From assembly GCA_041395205.1 (NCBI GenBank), contig JAWLAZ010000002.1:248001-312000 (forward strand): a stretch of DNA of 64,000 nt, written 5' to 3'. Position numbers and translations under genes: made by a program. Under the pieces are notes generated by a model that made no database searches, was not told the origin of the DNA, and worked only from the letters and a program-made list of their open reading frames with translations. Source of the stretch: JAHEFU01 sp041395205 (GTDB taxonomy: Bacteria; 4484-113; JAFGCY01). Positions 40,615 to 49,285 of this stretch are shown here, piece after piece. The first letter of the stretch is position 1, and each line of letters starts with the position of its first letter.

Positions 40615-42879
40615 ATGACTGTTAGACATCTGAGCCTGTTATCCCTGGCATTAATGCTGATTCTCTGTACGACCTGTGGATCAGGCCCAGGGAGAAACTC
40701 GCAGCCGGAGAAAGCCGGCAATCCGCATGGTTCCGGGCTGCAGTACTCAGGCAGTGCCCAGCTGCTGCGTGATGCCAGCGGTTTGCCTAGTGGAATACAG
40801 CTCAACTGGGATCCCGTTCCCGATGATGAGGATGAAACAGTTGTCGGATACCACATCTACCGCTCGACTGACCCGATCTCGGACTCCAGCCGCGGAGACA
40901 GCAGCTTCTGGCTGGAATCTGACGGATTCGGCGATGATGGCAATGGCAACCCCACCATCTATCCCGCAAGTCTGCTGCCCTCCGGCCAGCAGTACGGGCA
41001 CATTGATCCAAAGACCACCGGCTTCGAGCTCAACTTCGGGGAAATCTGGTACTACCGCTTCAGCGCAATCAACGACAGCGGTGACGAGGGACTGCTCTCC
41101 GAGGAAGTGGTGGTCACCATCAGCCAGCACCGTGTCAACAGCCTGAGTGTCCTCAACGGGTTCGTCGGCGACCAGCTGATAGTGGAAGGGGCAGGTTTCG
41201 GAATCTACGATCCCACGATTGATGAGGTGACCTTCAGCGGCAGTACATGGGACGCCAGCCAGGCTCCGCCTCTGTTCGTACCTGTGGACATTCCCGCCAA
41301 CGTCATCAGCTGGAGCAATACTCAGATTCTGGTGGAAGTACCGTTTGGTGCAGGCAAGGGCCGTGTCAAGGTCTGGATTGACGGCACGCCAGCCTTCCCA
41401 CTGCAGCAGTTCACCTGCCAGAGTCCGTACCTCGACAGCATCACGCCATACGCCAGATTCTCCGAAGAAGCATATGAATTCGGTGGTGCCAACTTTGGTG
41501 ATGCCTTCGACACCGACAGTCGCGTACTGCTGGATGGCGTGCCGGTCGGCATTCCTGACAGCTACATCTTCTACACCGGATCGCTTATCCGCTTCGTCGT
41601 GCCATCTGGTACGGCCTTTGGTGAACACACGATTGCCGTGGAGAATGCCGGGCAGACCACGGATACAGGCTTCATCAACGTCCTCAACCATCCACCGGTT
41701 GCCGATTTCGTGATGAGCAATTCCAGTGGACCGGCTCCCCTGAGTGTCACTTTCAACGCAGCGCCTTCAAATGACCTGGATGACGGAATCGCTTCCTGGC
41801 GCTTTGACTGGGATGACGGAAGTTCGGAAACACGCACTGACGGCAGCGATCTGATCTTCACACATGTTTTCCCGAGTACCGGCACAAAACCGGTGACCCT
41901 GACCGTGACTGACCTTGCGGGTGCCACGGATTCGATCACGAAGTTCGTCTCCGTGACGCCTGCAGGAGACATCCTGCTCGTTGCGGACCAGTTCAACGGT
42001 GCAGGTACCGGCAATGAATTCGTTGCCAACTTCAATGCACTGCTCAATGATCTCAATACCCTGAATGCGGACTATGTGATAGGAAACTATGCCGTCGGCA
42101 TCAGTCAGATGGCGATGGACCAGGGATTCAAGGTCGTGATCTGGAACCGCGGTGGCCCGGGCCCCGGTGATCCGATCCAGGACTGGCCGCGCAACTGGAA
42201 CGCTGACGAGAAGGCGGATTTCCTTGCAATCCTGAATGCGGGAATCCCCACGCTGCTCGTGAGCCAGAACCACCAGTTCACAGCGGACTTCGCCACGAGC
42301 CCTTCCTTCGATCTGCGCTATGGCATGGCTCTGCAGAATGACACAGTCGTCGAGAACGGCTCAACCCGCGACTTCCCCTGGGCCTTCGGCACGGCCACGG
42401 ACTTCGTGCATTCCGAGTTCGGCACGAGCTTCGTCTTCCCCAGTTCTCCGGTCTGCCTGCTTCCGCAGAACACGCCGCCGAACCTGATCCGCATCAACCC
42501 GAATGCCGCGGAGCAGTATAGCGGGCCCGGTTCCTCGCCGAGGCAACCCAGTACCTGCCGGCTTGGTCCGCGGATCCAGGGAGCGATCATCTACGACTTC
42601 GCGGAAGCTGGTAACTCGATGCATCCGGATTTCATCCCGGGAATGGCATTCCCGGATGCTGATCCGGACCAGTGGCTGTGTTTCAGCTACGGGCTGGAGA
42701 CGGCACCGGACGCCAACATCGGCTTCGGGGCAACCGGATACGTGCACAGCAGTGGTTTGGCAAAGCTGTGGGTGATCGGCTGGAGTTACAGCGAGGCGGG
42801 ATTCGGACCGGATCCGATCACCCGCCACGACGTACTGCAGAACATGCTTGCCTGGCTGGACAGCAGTGTGTTCCCCTAG
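40615..42879 (+). CDS. IPT/PKD-domain lipoprotein, copy 2
   Basis: 754 residues, co-linear with the previous gene. Signal and lipobox-like CTTC (Cys near 19), FN3-like (GYHIYRSTDPISD), two IPT repeats (VEGAGFGIYDP, FGGANFGDAFD), PKD (WRFDWDDGSSE), then the shared C-terminal module with RGGPGPGDPIQDWPRNW and LWVIGWSYSE. An ATG at 40615 with AGAGGAC upstream is preferred over the 42-nt longer form, which would place 14 residues before the signal. Identity to copy 1 is strongest at the C-terminus, which suggests selection on that module. Confidence 0.8.
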   Translation: MTVRHLSLLSLALMLILCTTCGSGPGRNSQPEKAGNPHGSGLQYSGSAQLLRDASGLPSGIQLNWDPVPDDEDETVVGYHIYRSTDPISDSSRGDSSFWLESDGFGDDGNGNPTIYPASLLPSGQQYGHIDPKTTGFELNFGEIWYYRFSAINDSGDEGLLSEEVVVTISQHRVNSLSVLNGFVGDQLIVEGAGFGIYDPTIDEVTFSGSTWDASQAPPLFVPVDIPANVISWSNTQILVEVPFGAGKGRVKVWIDGTPAFPLQQFTCQSPYLDSITPYARFSEEAYEFGGANFGDAFDTDSRVLLDGVPVGIPDSYIFYTGSLIRFVVPSGTAFGEHTIAVENAGQTTDTGFINVLNHPPVADFVMSNSSGPAPLSVTFNAAPSNDLDDGIASWRFDWDDGSSETRTDGSDLIFTHVFPSTGTKPVTLTVTDLAGATDSITKFVSVTPAGDILLVADQFNGAGTGNEFVANFNALLNDLNTLNADYVIGNYAVGISQMAMDQGFKVVIWNRGGPGPGDPIQDWPRNWNADEKADFLAILNAGIPTLLVSQNHQFTADFATSPSFDLRYGMALQNDTVVENGSTRDFPWAFGTATDFVHSEFGTSFVFPSSPVCLLPQNTPPNLIRINPNAAEQYSGPGSSPRQPSTCRLGPRIQGAIIYDFAEAGNSMHPDFIPGMAFPDADPDQWLCFSYGLETAPDANIGFGATGYVHSSGLAKLWVIGWSYSEAGFGPDPITRHDVLQNMLAWLDSSVFP

Positions 42880-42924
42880 GACGGTGCGGAAAGCCCCGGC
42901 CCCCCACGGCTGCGGCTAAGATGA

Positions 42925-45474
42925 ATGCTTATGAGGATGGCATTTTCGCTGATACTGGCACTGCTGCTGGCGGGCAGCGCGTGGGCTCAGGCTCCCGAAG
43001 ACCTGCGGCCACTGGCTGCACGTACCTTCACCCGCAGCTTCGCCGATGGCAACGTCAGTCTGGAGTACACGCTGCGGGCGGGTCCATTGATGGAGCCCGG
43101 CAAGCGGCGCTTCATCGAGATCGACATTGATACCCTGCTCAGGGCGGATGCCGAGGAGCGCGGGGAGTACGCGATCCCGCTCAATGGCTTCATTGCGATA
43201 GCCCTGCCGCGTGGGATTGAGCCTGACGGCGAACTGCGGATGAAGTGGTACAACGACAGGACCGCGCGCTACGACTTCATGTACAGCGCACCCTATCCGG
43301 ATTCAGTGCTGCTGAACGGGATGGACCAGGCGGCACTGGATGCGACCAGCAGTGAAGCCACGCTCATCCTCAGTGGAATGCAGGGCCTGTCAGAGGGGCT
43401 GGACAGCGGGATCAGCTTCAGCGGACCGCGGGATCCACGCCTGCTCGGCAGTGACCCGAACTATGCAATCACGGGCACCAGCTGGCTGATCCCCTGTACG
43501 AGCCTGTTCCAGCAGCTGGTTGATCCATTCACGCCTGAACGCAGCATGCAGTTCAACCCGCGCCTGAAGGCCAGCCTGCCGGTGCGCATCTCCGAAAACG
43601 TTGCCAACCCGCGGATCCTCGTCTACGTCGGTTCGCTGAGCACGGCGCTGGGACAGACGACCGTGATGTCGGACGCCATACCTGCCAATGTGCGCCTGCT
43701 GGACGAGGCACCGCCAGTTCCGCCGGCAACATCAACTGAAGGAGATGCGGCCGCTGTAGCAGTTGAAGGCGATGCACTGCCTGAGACCCCGCCGGCCGTG
43801 GCACTGCGGGCCATCGCCTACAGCTATGGCTGGGCTGCCTGGGAAAGCGAGGTGGACCTCTCGGCAATGATCGTGCCATCCGCGCTCGTGGAGGGCTATC
43901 AGCCTCTGGAAACCGAGATGCCAGACGGGCCGGTGAACCTGGACCCCATGCCCGGAAGCGGCAAGCAAGGCGGGATCAGCATCGGCGCGGCGGATCAGTC
44001 GGAGCGGCGTGAGATCGCCGGCAATCAGGACAGTGCAGCGGAAGCCGGAGAGCAGGAAGGCACGCCGATCACGCTGGAGGCGGCGGCGGAAAGCAGCGAA
44101 GCGATCACCGGCGGCAGTGACGCAGATAATTACGAATCTGATACTGCAGCAATTGCCGAGGATAGTGGCCAGAGCAGCGGCGACACAGAGTCTGACGAGC
44201 AGACGGCGAACTCCGGCGAACCGGAAACCTCGGATACAGGAAATCCGGAAGAGCAGGCCCAGTCCACCGAGCCCTCCGGAAGTCAGGAGGAGGATGTCGC
44301 TCCGGGCAGTCTGGCGGAGCTCAAGGAGCGCGTGGAGGAGCGGCGCGACCGCGAAAGTGGCAACAGCGTGGAGATCGAGCTGCCATCCGGCGACCGGGAA
44401 ACCACTCCAGCAGCGGAAGCCCAGCAGGCGGCGGAGAATGTGAATGCCGCCCAGGATGGGGAGATCCGCAACAGCCAGCCGGAGACAGCTGCGGATGAAG
44501 CTGAAAACAGCGCTGAGCTGCCGGAGCGTGAGGATATCCCGGCATTCGCCTTCCCGGAGGAGGCGGAGGCGGAGGCGGACCACACGGAAGTTGCTTCTGA
44601 CACGACAACCGTCAGTGGCGAATCTGAGCAGGTGCGCGAGGTGGAACCCGGCACCCTGCCCGGACCGGAGAGCCAGTTCAGTGTGCCGCTCAAGCAGATC
44701 ACGGGCCGCGACGGGCGCAAGCCGGGTGGCAACAGCGGCTCAGGCGGGGCACCGGATTACACCCAGCTCTACATCGGTGGTGGTCCTGGCAGCAGCGCGG
44801 CGGCGGGCACCACTCCAGGGGATCTCGGCGACATGGTGTTCGTGCCCGGCGGCAAGTTCCTGATGGGCACGGACGAACTGGCCAGCGCCGGTGATGAGGA
44901 TGAACGCCCGCTGCATGAGGTGCAGGTGGCGGATTTCTACATTGACAAGTATCCGGTCACGAACCGGCAGTACTACCAGTTCGTGCTGAGCGATGGCTAC
45001 AAGCCGCAGGGCAACTGGCAGAAGTACTTCGAACCGGGCACGGCGGACATGCCCGTGCGCGGCGTGACCTGGGAGGATGCGGAGGCCTACTGCCGCTGGG
45101 CCGGCAAGCGCCTGCCGACGGAAGCCGAATGGGAGAAGGCCGCGCGTGGAGAAGACGGCCGGCTCTATCCCTGGGGCAATGACTGGTCGAGTGACATCCT
45201 GCCACGCGGTTCGCTGAACTACCGGCTGGTGCTGAACCAGAAGGCGGCCTCACCCTATGGTGTGCTGGCGCTCGTCGGTGTGCTCTGGCAGTGGACATCC
45301 AGTTCGCATGCACCCTACCCCTTCGATCCGGCGGCGGGAGGCGAACTGAAGGTGCTGCGCGGCGGGGCCTTCAGCAACGGCCGCAACATCATCCGCTGTG
45401 CCAACCGCTACCCGGAGGATCCCTCGGTGAGCTTCAACACCTTCACCTTCCGCTGCGCGCGCGACGCCAACTGA
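42925..45474 (+). CDS. Exported SUMF1/FGE-domain protein with long acidic linker
   Basis: 849 residues. Signal peptide LILALLLAGSAWA. An N-terminal beta-rich domain of about 300 residues has no family I know. Residues 330-620 are a low-complexity Glu/Ser/Ala/Thr-rich linker. Residues about 633-848 are a formylglycine-generating-enzyme-like fold: MVFVPGGKFLMGT, FYIDKYPVTNRQYYQF, RLPTEAEWEKAARG, LRGGAFSNGRNIIRCANR. The twin cysteines of true FGE are not both present, so oxidation of sulfatase cysteine is doubtful; ligand binding or another oxidation is possible. Translation may start at 42931, 8 nt after TAAGAT. Confidence 0.75.
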   Translation: MLMRMAFSLILALLLAGSAWAQAPEDLRPLAARTFTRSFADGNVSLEYTLRAGPLMEPGKRRFIEIDIDTLLRADAEERGEYAIPLNGFIAIALPRGIEPDGELRMKWYNDRTARYDFMYSAPYPDSVLLNGMDQAALDATSSEATLILSGMQGLSEGLDSGISFSGPRDPRLLGSDPNYAITGTSWLIPCTSLFQQLVDPFTPERSMQFNPRLKASLPVRISENVANPRILVYVGSLSTALGQTTVMSDAIPANVRLLDEAPPVPPATSTEGDAAAVAVEGDALPETPPAVALRAIAYSYGWAAWESEVDLSAMIVPSALVEGYQPLETEMPDGPVNLDPMPGSGKQGGISIGAADQSERREIAGNQDSAAEAGEQEGTPITLEAAAESSEAITGGSDADNYESDTAAIAEDSGQSSGDTESDEQTANSGEPETSDTGNPEEQAQSTEPSGSQEEDVAPGSLAELKERVEERRDRESGNSVEIELPSGDRETTPAAEAQQAAENVNAAQDGEIRNSQPETAADEAENSAELPEREDIPAFAFPEEAEAEADHTEVASDTTTVSGESEQVREVEPGTLPGPESQFSVPLKQITGRDGRKPGGNSGSGGAPDYTQLYIGGGPGSSAAAGTTPGDLGDMVFVPGGKFLMGTDELASAGDEDERPLHEVQVADFYIDKYPVTNRQYYQFVLSDGYKPQGNWQKYFEPGTADMPVRGVTWEDAEAYCRWAGKRLPTEAEWEKAARGEDGRLYPWGNDWSSDILPRGSLNYRLVLNQKAASPYGVLALVGVLWQWTSSSHAPYPFDPAAGGELKVLRGGAFSNGRNIIRCANRYPEDPSVSFNTFTFRCARDAN

Positions 45475-45483
45475 GCAGGCGCT

Positions 45484-46005
45484 TCAGCCCGGCTGTCTGA
45501 GAGTCAGGGCTCGTTGCCAGACTGCGCTGTCGAGTTCCGCCTGCGGCAGCACATCCACACATGCGGCGATGCTCATGCCGTTGAGCGGGAAATCTGCTTC
45601 GAGTTCCTCGAGCGGCAGCAGCACGAAGGCCCGTAGATGGGCGCGGGGATGTGGAACTTCAAGCAGGCTGCCCTGCCCTTCCCAGTGCTGCAGCCAGATC
45701 AGATCGATGTCAATCAGGCGGTCAGCCATGGCAGCAACTGGCTGGCTGCGATCCCGGCCCAGTGCTGATTCGCAGTCGGCAATAATCGAGTCGAAGTCCG
45801 CATCGGCACGCGTGGTGCTGAAACGCAGGACGGCATTGAGGTAGCTGCTGGCGGACTCGTAGCCCCAGGGCGGAGTCTCGAGCACATGGCTCACGGCCTC
45901 GATCGTGACGGCCTTCACCGCCGCGAGGCTGTCAACGGCGCGCTGCAGATTGGCGGCTCTGTCCCCGAGGTTGCTTCCCAGCGCAATGTAGCCTGTCCGG
46001 CGCAC
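45484..46005 (-). CDS. folK: 2-amino-4-hydroxy-6-hydroxymethyldihydropteridine pyrophosphokinase
   Basis: Transfers pyrophosphate to the pterin precursor of folate. 173 residues. ALGSNLGDR, the metal-binding RLIDIDLIW, and PHPRAHLRAFVLLPLEEL are the family motifs. A GTG at 46005 is preferred: TATCAT lies 5 nt upstream and the protein then starts just before the first strand. A GTG 15 nt earlier is possible. Divergent from the NFACT gene; the other folate genes are elsewhere. Confidence 0.92.
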   Translation of the reverse strand: MRRTGYIALGSNLGDRAANLQRAVDSLAAVKAVTIEAVSHVLETPPWGYESASSYLNAVLRFSTTRADADFDSIIADCESALGRDRSQPVAAMADRLIDIDLIWLQHWEGQGSLLEVPHPRAHLRAFVLLPLEELEADFPLNGMSIAACVDVLPQAELDSAVWQRALTLRQPG

Positions 46006-46010
46006 GCGCG

Positions 46011-46016
46011 ATGATA
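46011..46016 (-). promoter_or_regulatory. -10 box for folK, leaderless spacing
   Basis: TATCAT on the minus strand, 5 nt before the GTG at 46005. A mirrored TATCAT for the NFACT gene lies 15 bp away on the plus strand. Confidence 0.4.
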
Positions 46017-46031
46017 GCACGGCCCGGCGGG

Positions 46032-46037
46032 TATCAT
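46032..46037 (+). promoter_or_regulatory. -10 box for the NFACT gene, leaderless spacing
   Basis: TATCAT, 6 nt before the GTG at 46044. Confidence 0.45.
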
Positions 46038-46043
46038 TCCTGC

Positions 46044-47675
46044 GTGAACATCCTGCTCGTCAAGCGCTGGCTGAAGGAGGAGGGCCCGCGACTGATCGGG
46101 GCCCGGCTGCGCCGCGCGCGGCAGCTGGACGAGCGCTCGATCGTGCTGGAGTTCGACAGCGACTACGGCGAGCAGCGCCTGCTCCTGAGCATGCTGGAGG
46201 AATACCCCGTGATCGCGCGGCCGGAGGCTGAGATGGATCCCGGGGAGCGGCCGGATGGCAACTTCGTCAAGGCCCTGAACTTCCATCTGCAGGGCTACCG
46301 CATCGTGAGCATCGTGCAGCAGGGCTACGACCGCAGCCTGGTGTTCACTCTGAAGCACAAGGACATGTACGGCGCGGAGACCACGAAGGAACTGCGCCAG
46401 GAACTGGCCGGACGCAGTGCCAACGCCTTCCTGATCAGCGAACGCGGAATGCTCGTGAGCATCTTCAAGAAGCTGCGCTTTGACCCGCAGCGCACGCGCA
46501 ACATCGCCACGGGCCAGCCGCTGCCCGAGCCGCCGCCGCTGGGCAAGTTCGTTGCCAGCGAGGGTGGCCTGGAGGGCCTGGCAGATGAACTGGCGGCGAT
46601 TGCCGCAAAGGAAGGCGTGGAGGGCGAGCGCGCGATGGAGAAGCTCTTCACCAACCGCGTGGCCTGCAGTGACAACCGCATCTGGCCGGCCCTGGAGCCG
46701 CTGCTGCCGGTGGACTACAGCCTCGAGAGCCTGCTGGACTTCATCAGCCAGCTGCAGCGCGGTGAGTTGACCGGCACGCTGTTCGGACTCGAGGAACCGG
46801 GCGATGCCAACAGCGTCGCGCTGGACTTGTGGGAGCGGGCCCGTGGCAGGCGCGGTCCACAGGCTCCGCGCAGCAACCAGAAGCTGGAGCAGGCCCAGCG
46901 CCTGCTGGACAACCTGCGTGAGCAGGTCCAGCAGAGCAGCCGGGCCGACGAATTCGAGCTGATTGCGCTCGAACTGCTGCGTGTCAGTGCCGACTACGAG
47001 GAGCCGGAGCAGGCGGCGGCCTTCCTGCGCCAGTGGCGGGATGACAACCCGGAGCTGGCGGCGCAGATCACGATCGGGAAAAGCGTGTATGACAACGCCC
47101 AGGAACTGGTGCACTGGTGCCAGCGCCTGCGCCGCGCCGGGGCTCGGCTGGAGGAGCGGATCGCCAGCGCGGAAAGTGAGCTGGCCGAGGCCCAGCAGCA
47201 GCCCCAGCACAAGCAGCCGGCAAAGCCGAAGGCGATCAGGAGCACTCTGGAGACGAGCGCCGGCAAGCTGGAGAAGCACGGGGTGAAGTACCTGCGCTTC
47301 CTCTCCAGCGATGGGATGGACATCCTCTGCGGGCTGAGTGACAACAGCAATGACGGACTGATCCGAGTTTTTGGCAACGGGCGGCACATGTGGTTCCACG
47401 TGCGCGACTGGCCGGGCAGCCATGTGATCGTGCTGTCGAACGGCAGGGAGCTGCCCTGGACCACGCTGGAAGAGGCCGCGCTCGTGGCGGGCTACCACAG
47501 CAAGGCACGCAATGAACTGGAGGCGGACGTGAGCTACCTGCCGATGACGCAGCTCAGCCGGCCGAAGAACGCACGGCCGGGACAGGTGCTGAAGAAGAGC
47601 GAAAGCGTGGTGAGCATCAGGCCGGATCGCTTCAGGGTGGTGCGGGAGCATCTGCTGCGGTGGCAAAAGGGATAG
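46044..47675 (+). CDS. NFACT-family protein (RqcH/Rqc2 homologue, FbpA-like)
   Basis: 543 residues. In bacteria this family binds split 50S subunits carrying stalled nascent chains and directs alanine tailing for degradation (ribosome quality control). N-terminal NFACT-N (residues 1-190), a coiled-coil middle (EQAQRLLDNLREQVQQ and ARLEERIASAESELAE), and a C-terminal NFACT-R domain with HMWFHVRDWPGSHVI, ALVAGYHSKAR and VSYLPMTQL are in family order. The canonical N-terminal DR motif is not obvious. The GTG at 46044 avoids overlap with folK and has a -10 box 6 nt upstream. Confidence 0.85.
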   Translation: MNILLVKRWLKEEGPRLIGARLRRARQLDERSIVLEFDSDYGEQRLLLSMLEEYPVIARPEAEMDPGERPDGNFVKALNFHLQGYRIVSIVQQGYDRSLVFTLKHKDMYGAETTKELRQELAGRSANAFLISERGMLVSIFKKLRFDPQRTRNIATGQPLPEPPPLGKFVASEGGLEGLADELAAIAAKEGVEGERAMEKLFTNRVACSDNRIWPALEPLLPVDYSLESLLDFISQLQRGELTGTLFGLEEPGDANSVALDLWERARGRRGPQAPRSNQKLEQAQRLLDNLREQVQQSSRADEFELIALELLRVSADYEEPEQAAAFLRQWRDDNPELAAQITIGKSVYDNAQELVHWCQRLRRAGARLEERIASAESELAEAQQQPQHKQPAKPKAIRSTLETSAGKLEKHGVKYLRFLSSDGMDILCGLSDNSNDGLIRVFGNGRHMWFHVRDWPGSHVIVLSNGRELPWTTLEEAALVAGYHSKARNELEADVSYLPMTQLSRPKNARPGQVLKKSESVVSIRPDRFRVVREHLLRWQKG

Positions 47676-47697
47676 GATCTAGGATCTCGGAGCTGGG

Positions 47698-47770
47698 GTG
47701 TAGGGGATGTGTCGCGCTTAGCGCGACCATATCATTCAAGGTGACGCGAAGCGTCACACCCGCCCTACAC
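47698..47770. repeat. Two-hairpin element enclosed by an outer stem
   Basis: Outer arms GTGTAGGG (47698-47705) and CCCTACAC (47763-47770). Inner hairpins GTCGCGC-TTA-GCGCGAC (47711-47727) and GTGACGC-GAA-GCGTCAC (47741-47757), 13-nt spacer. It has the same topology as 22023-22073 with different bases. It lies in the 183-bp gap between the convergent NFACT and trmFO genes; the remaining sequence is CCTACACCC-rich. Confidence 0.7.
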
Positions 47771-47858
47771 CCTACAACCCAGATCCCACACCCTCATTCT
47801 GCTTCAACCTGGATCCTAAATCCCATATCCCCGTTTGCTACACCCTAAAACCGAGGTC

Positions 47859-49211
47859 CTATGTCCTCATCAGTTCCCACGCCGCTTCTGCCTCAGACCG
47901 GATCAGGTCAGCCTTGCGGTCGCGGCGGATTTTTTCAGGCAGCCACTTCAGCATGCCGTACTGGAAGGCCGTCGGACGGTATTCCTTATGTCCCGGGTTG
48001 ACCATGAATTGCATCATCGCCCCAAGGCAGCTCTTCTCCGGCGGGACCTGCGGCTCGTTGCCACTGAGCAGGCGCGAAGCGTTGATGCCGGCCAGCAGGC
48101 CGGTGCTGATCGCTGACATATAGCCCTCCAGCCCGGTGAGCTGGCCGGTGATGATCAGGTTTTGGTGCTCCCGCACCTGCAGTGTTGGCAACATCACCTT
48201 CGGAGCCTCCACGTAGCTGTTGCGGTGCATGCGGCCGTAGCGCATGATCTTCACCTGCTCCAGCCCCGGGATCATCGCGAACACGCGGTCCTGCTCACCG
48301 AAGCGCAGGCGGGTCTGGAATCCGACGAGGGACATCGCATTCTGGAAGGCGTCCTCCCAGCGCAGCTGCACCGCGGCATAGGGCATGCGTCCGGTGCGCG
48401 GGTCCACGAGGCCCTTGGGCTTGAGGCAGCCGTGGCGCATCGTGCCTTCGCCACGGTTGGCAAGTTCCTCGATCGGCAGGCAACCCTCGAACAGCAGGTA
48501 CCTGTCAGCGGCGTTGATCGGGTAGACCTCGGCGGCCAGCAGGGCTGCGCGGAAGGCTTCGTACTCATCCTTCTCGAATGGGCAGTTGAGGTAGTCATCT
48601 CCCCCACCCTTGTCATAACGGCTCTGCGAGAACACCACATCGTGGTTGATGCCCTGGGTGCTGATCACTGGCGAGGTGGCATCGTAGAAGTAGCAGCCGT
48701 CGCCGAGCAATTCGCTGAGCTGCTGCCAGAGTCCGTCACTGGTGAGCGGCCCGGTTGCAAGGATCACCAGCCGGCCCGTTGCCAGCTGGGCCTGCAGCTC
48801 CTCGAAACGCTCACGCCGGAGCGTGACCAGTTGATCTGCCTCAATCGTTTCGGTGACCTTCGCCGAGAACTGCTCGCGGTCCAGCACGAGGGCTGCTCCA
48901 CCGGGCAGGCGGCATTCACGGGCGATCTGCAAAAGCTTGCAGCCTAGCTGGTCCAGTTCCAGCTTGAGCAGGCCCTGGGCGCGCACCGGATCCTCACTCT
49001 TGAAGGAGTTGGAGCAGACCAGCTCGGCGAGCCCCTCGGAAACATGCGCCTCGGTCATCACCGCCGGGCGCATCTCCCACAGCTCGCTGGCAATCCCCCG
49101 TGCGGACAGCTGCAGGGCAACCTCGCAGCCGGAGAGGCCGCCACCGATGATCAGGGGCGGGAGACTGCGGTCCAGCAGGACCGCCTGTATGCTGTTGCGT
49201 TCTTCAGTCAC
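47859..49211 (-). CDS. trmFO: Folate/FAD-dependent tRNA (uracil-5-)-methyltransferase TrmFO
   Basis: Methylates U54 of tRNA with methylenetetrahydrofolate and FAD. 450 residues, typical. IIGGGLSGCEVALQL is the FAD dinucleotide loop, EMRPAVMTEAH and CSNSFKS are TrmFO hallmarks, and YLLFEGCLPIEELA, RMPYAAVQL and GYMSAISTGLLAG follow in order. The GTG start matches the family N-terminus. It lies alone, convergent with NFACT. Confidence 0.95.
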   Translation of the reverse strand: MTEERNSIQAVLLDRSLPPLIIGGGLSGCEVALQLSARGIASELWEMRPAVMTEAHVSEGLAELVCSNSFKSEDPVRAQGLLKLELDQLGCKLLQIARECRLPGGAALVLDREQFSAKVTETIEADQLVTLRRERFEELQAQLATGRLVILATGPLTSDGLWQQLSELLGDGCYFYDATSPVISTQGINHDVVFSQSRYDKGGGDDYLNCPFEKDEYEAFRAALLAAEVYPINAADRYLLFEGCLPIEELANRGEGTMRHGCLKPKGLVDPRTGRMPYAAVQLRWEDAFQNAMSLVGFQTRLRFGEQDRVFAMIPGLEQVKIMRYGRMHRNSYVEAPKVMLPTLQVREHQNLIITGQLTGLEGYMSAISTGLLAGINASRLLSGNEPQVPPEKSCLGAMMQFMVNPGHKEYRPTAFQYGMLKWLPEKIRRDRKADLIRSEAEAAWELMRT

Positions 49212-49272
49212 GGGGCATATATGTTAACCGCAATCAGGCGCACGGCAGTTCTGGCCGCAGGGCCTTCCCTGC

Positions 49273-49278
49273 TAAACT
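49273..49278 (+). promoter_or_regulatory. -10 box for the MoxR gene, leaderless spacing
   Basis: TAAACT, 7 nt before the ATG at 49286. Confidence 0.35.
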
Positions 49279-49285
49279 AGTCCGG

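Noticed and set aside
45915..47666. 583-residue minus-strand open frame opposite the NFACT gene
   Set aside because: Low-complexity His/Leu/Gln-rich composition typical of an antisense shadow.
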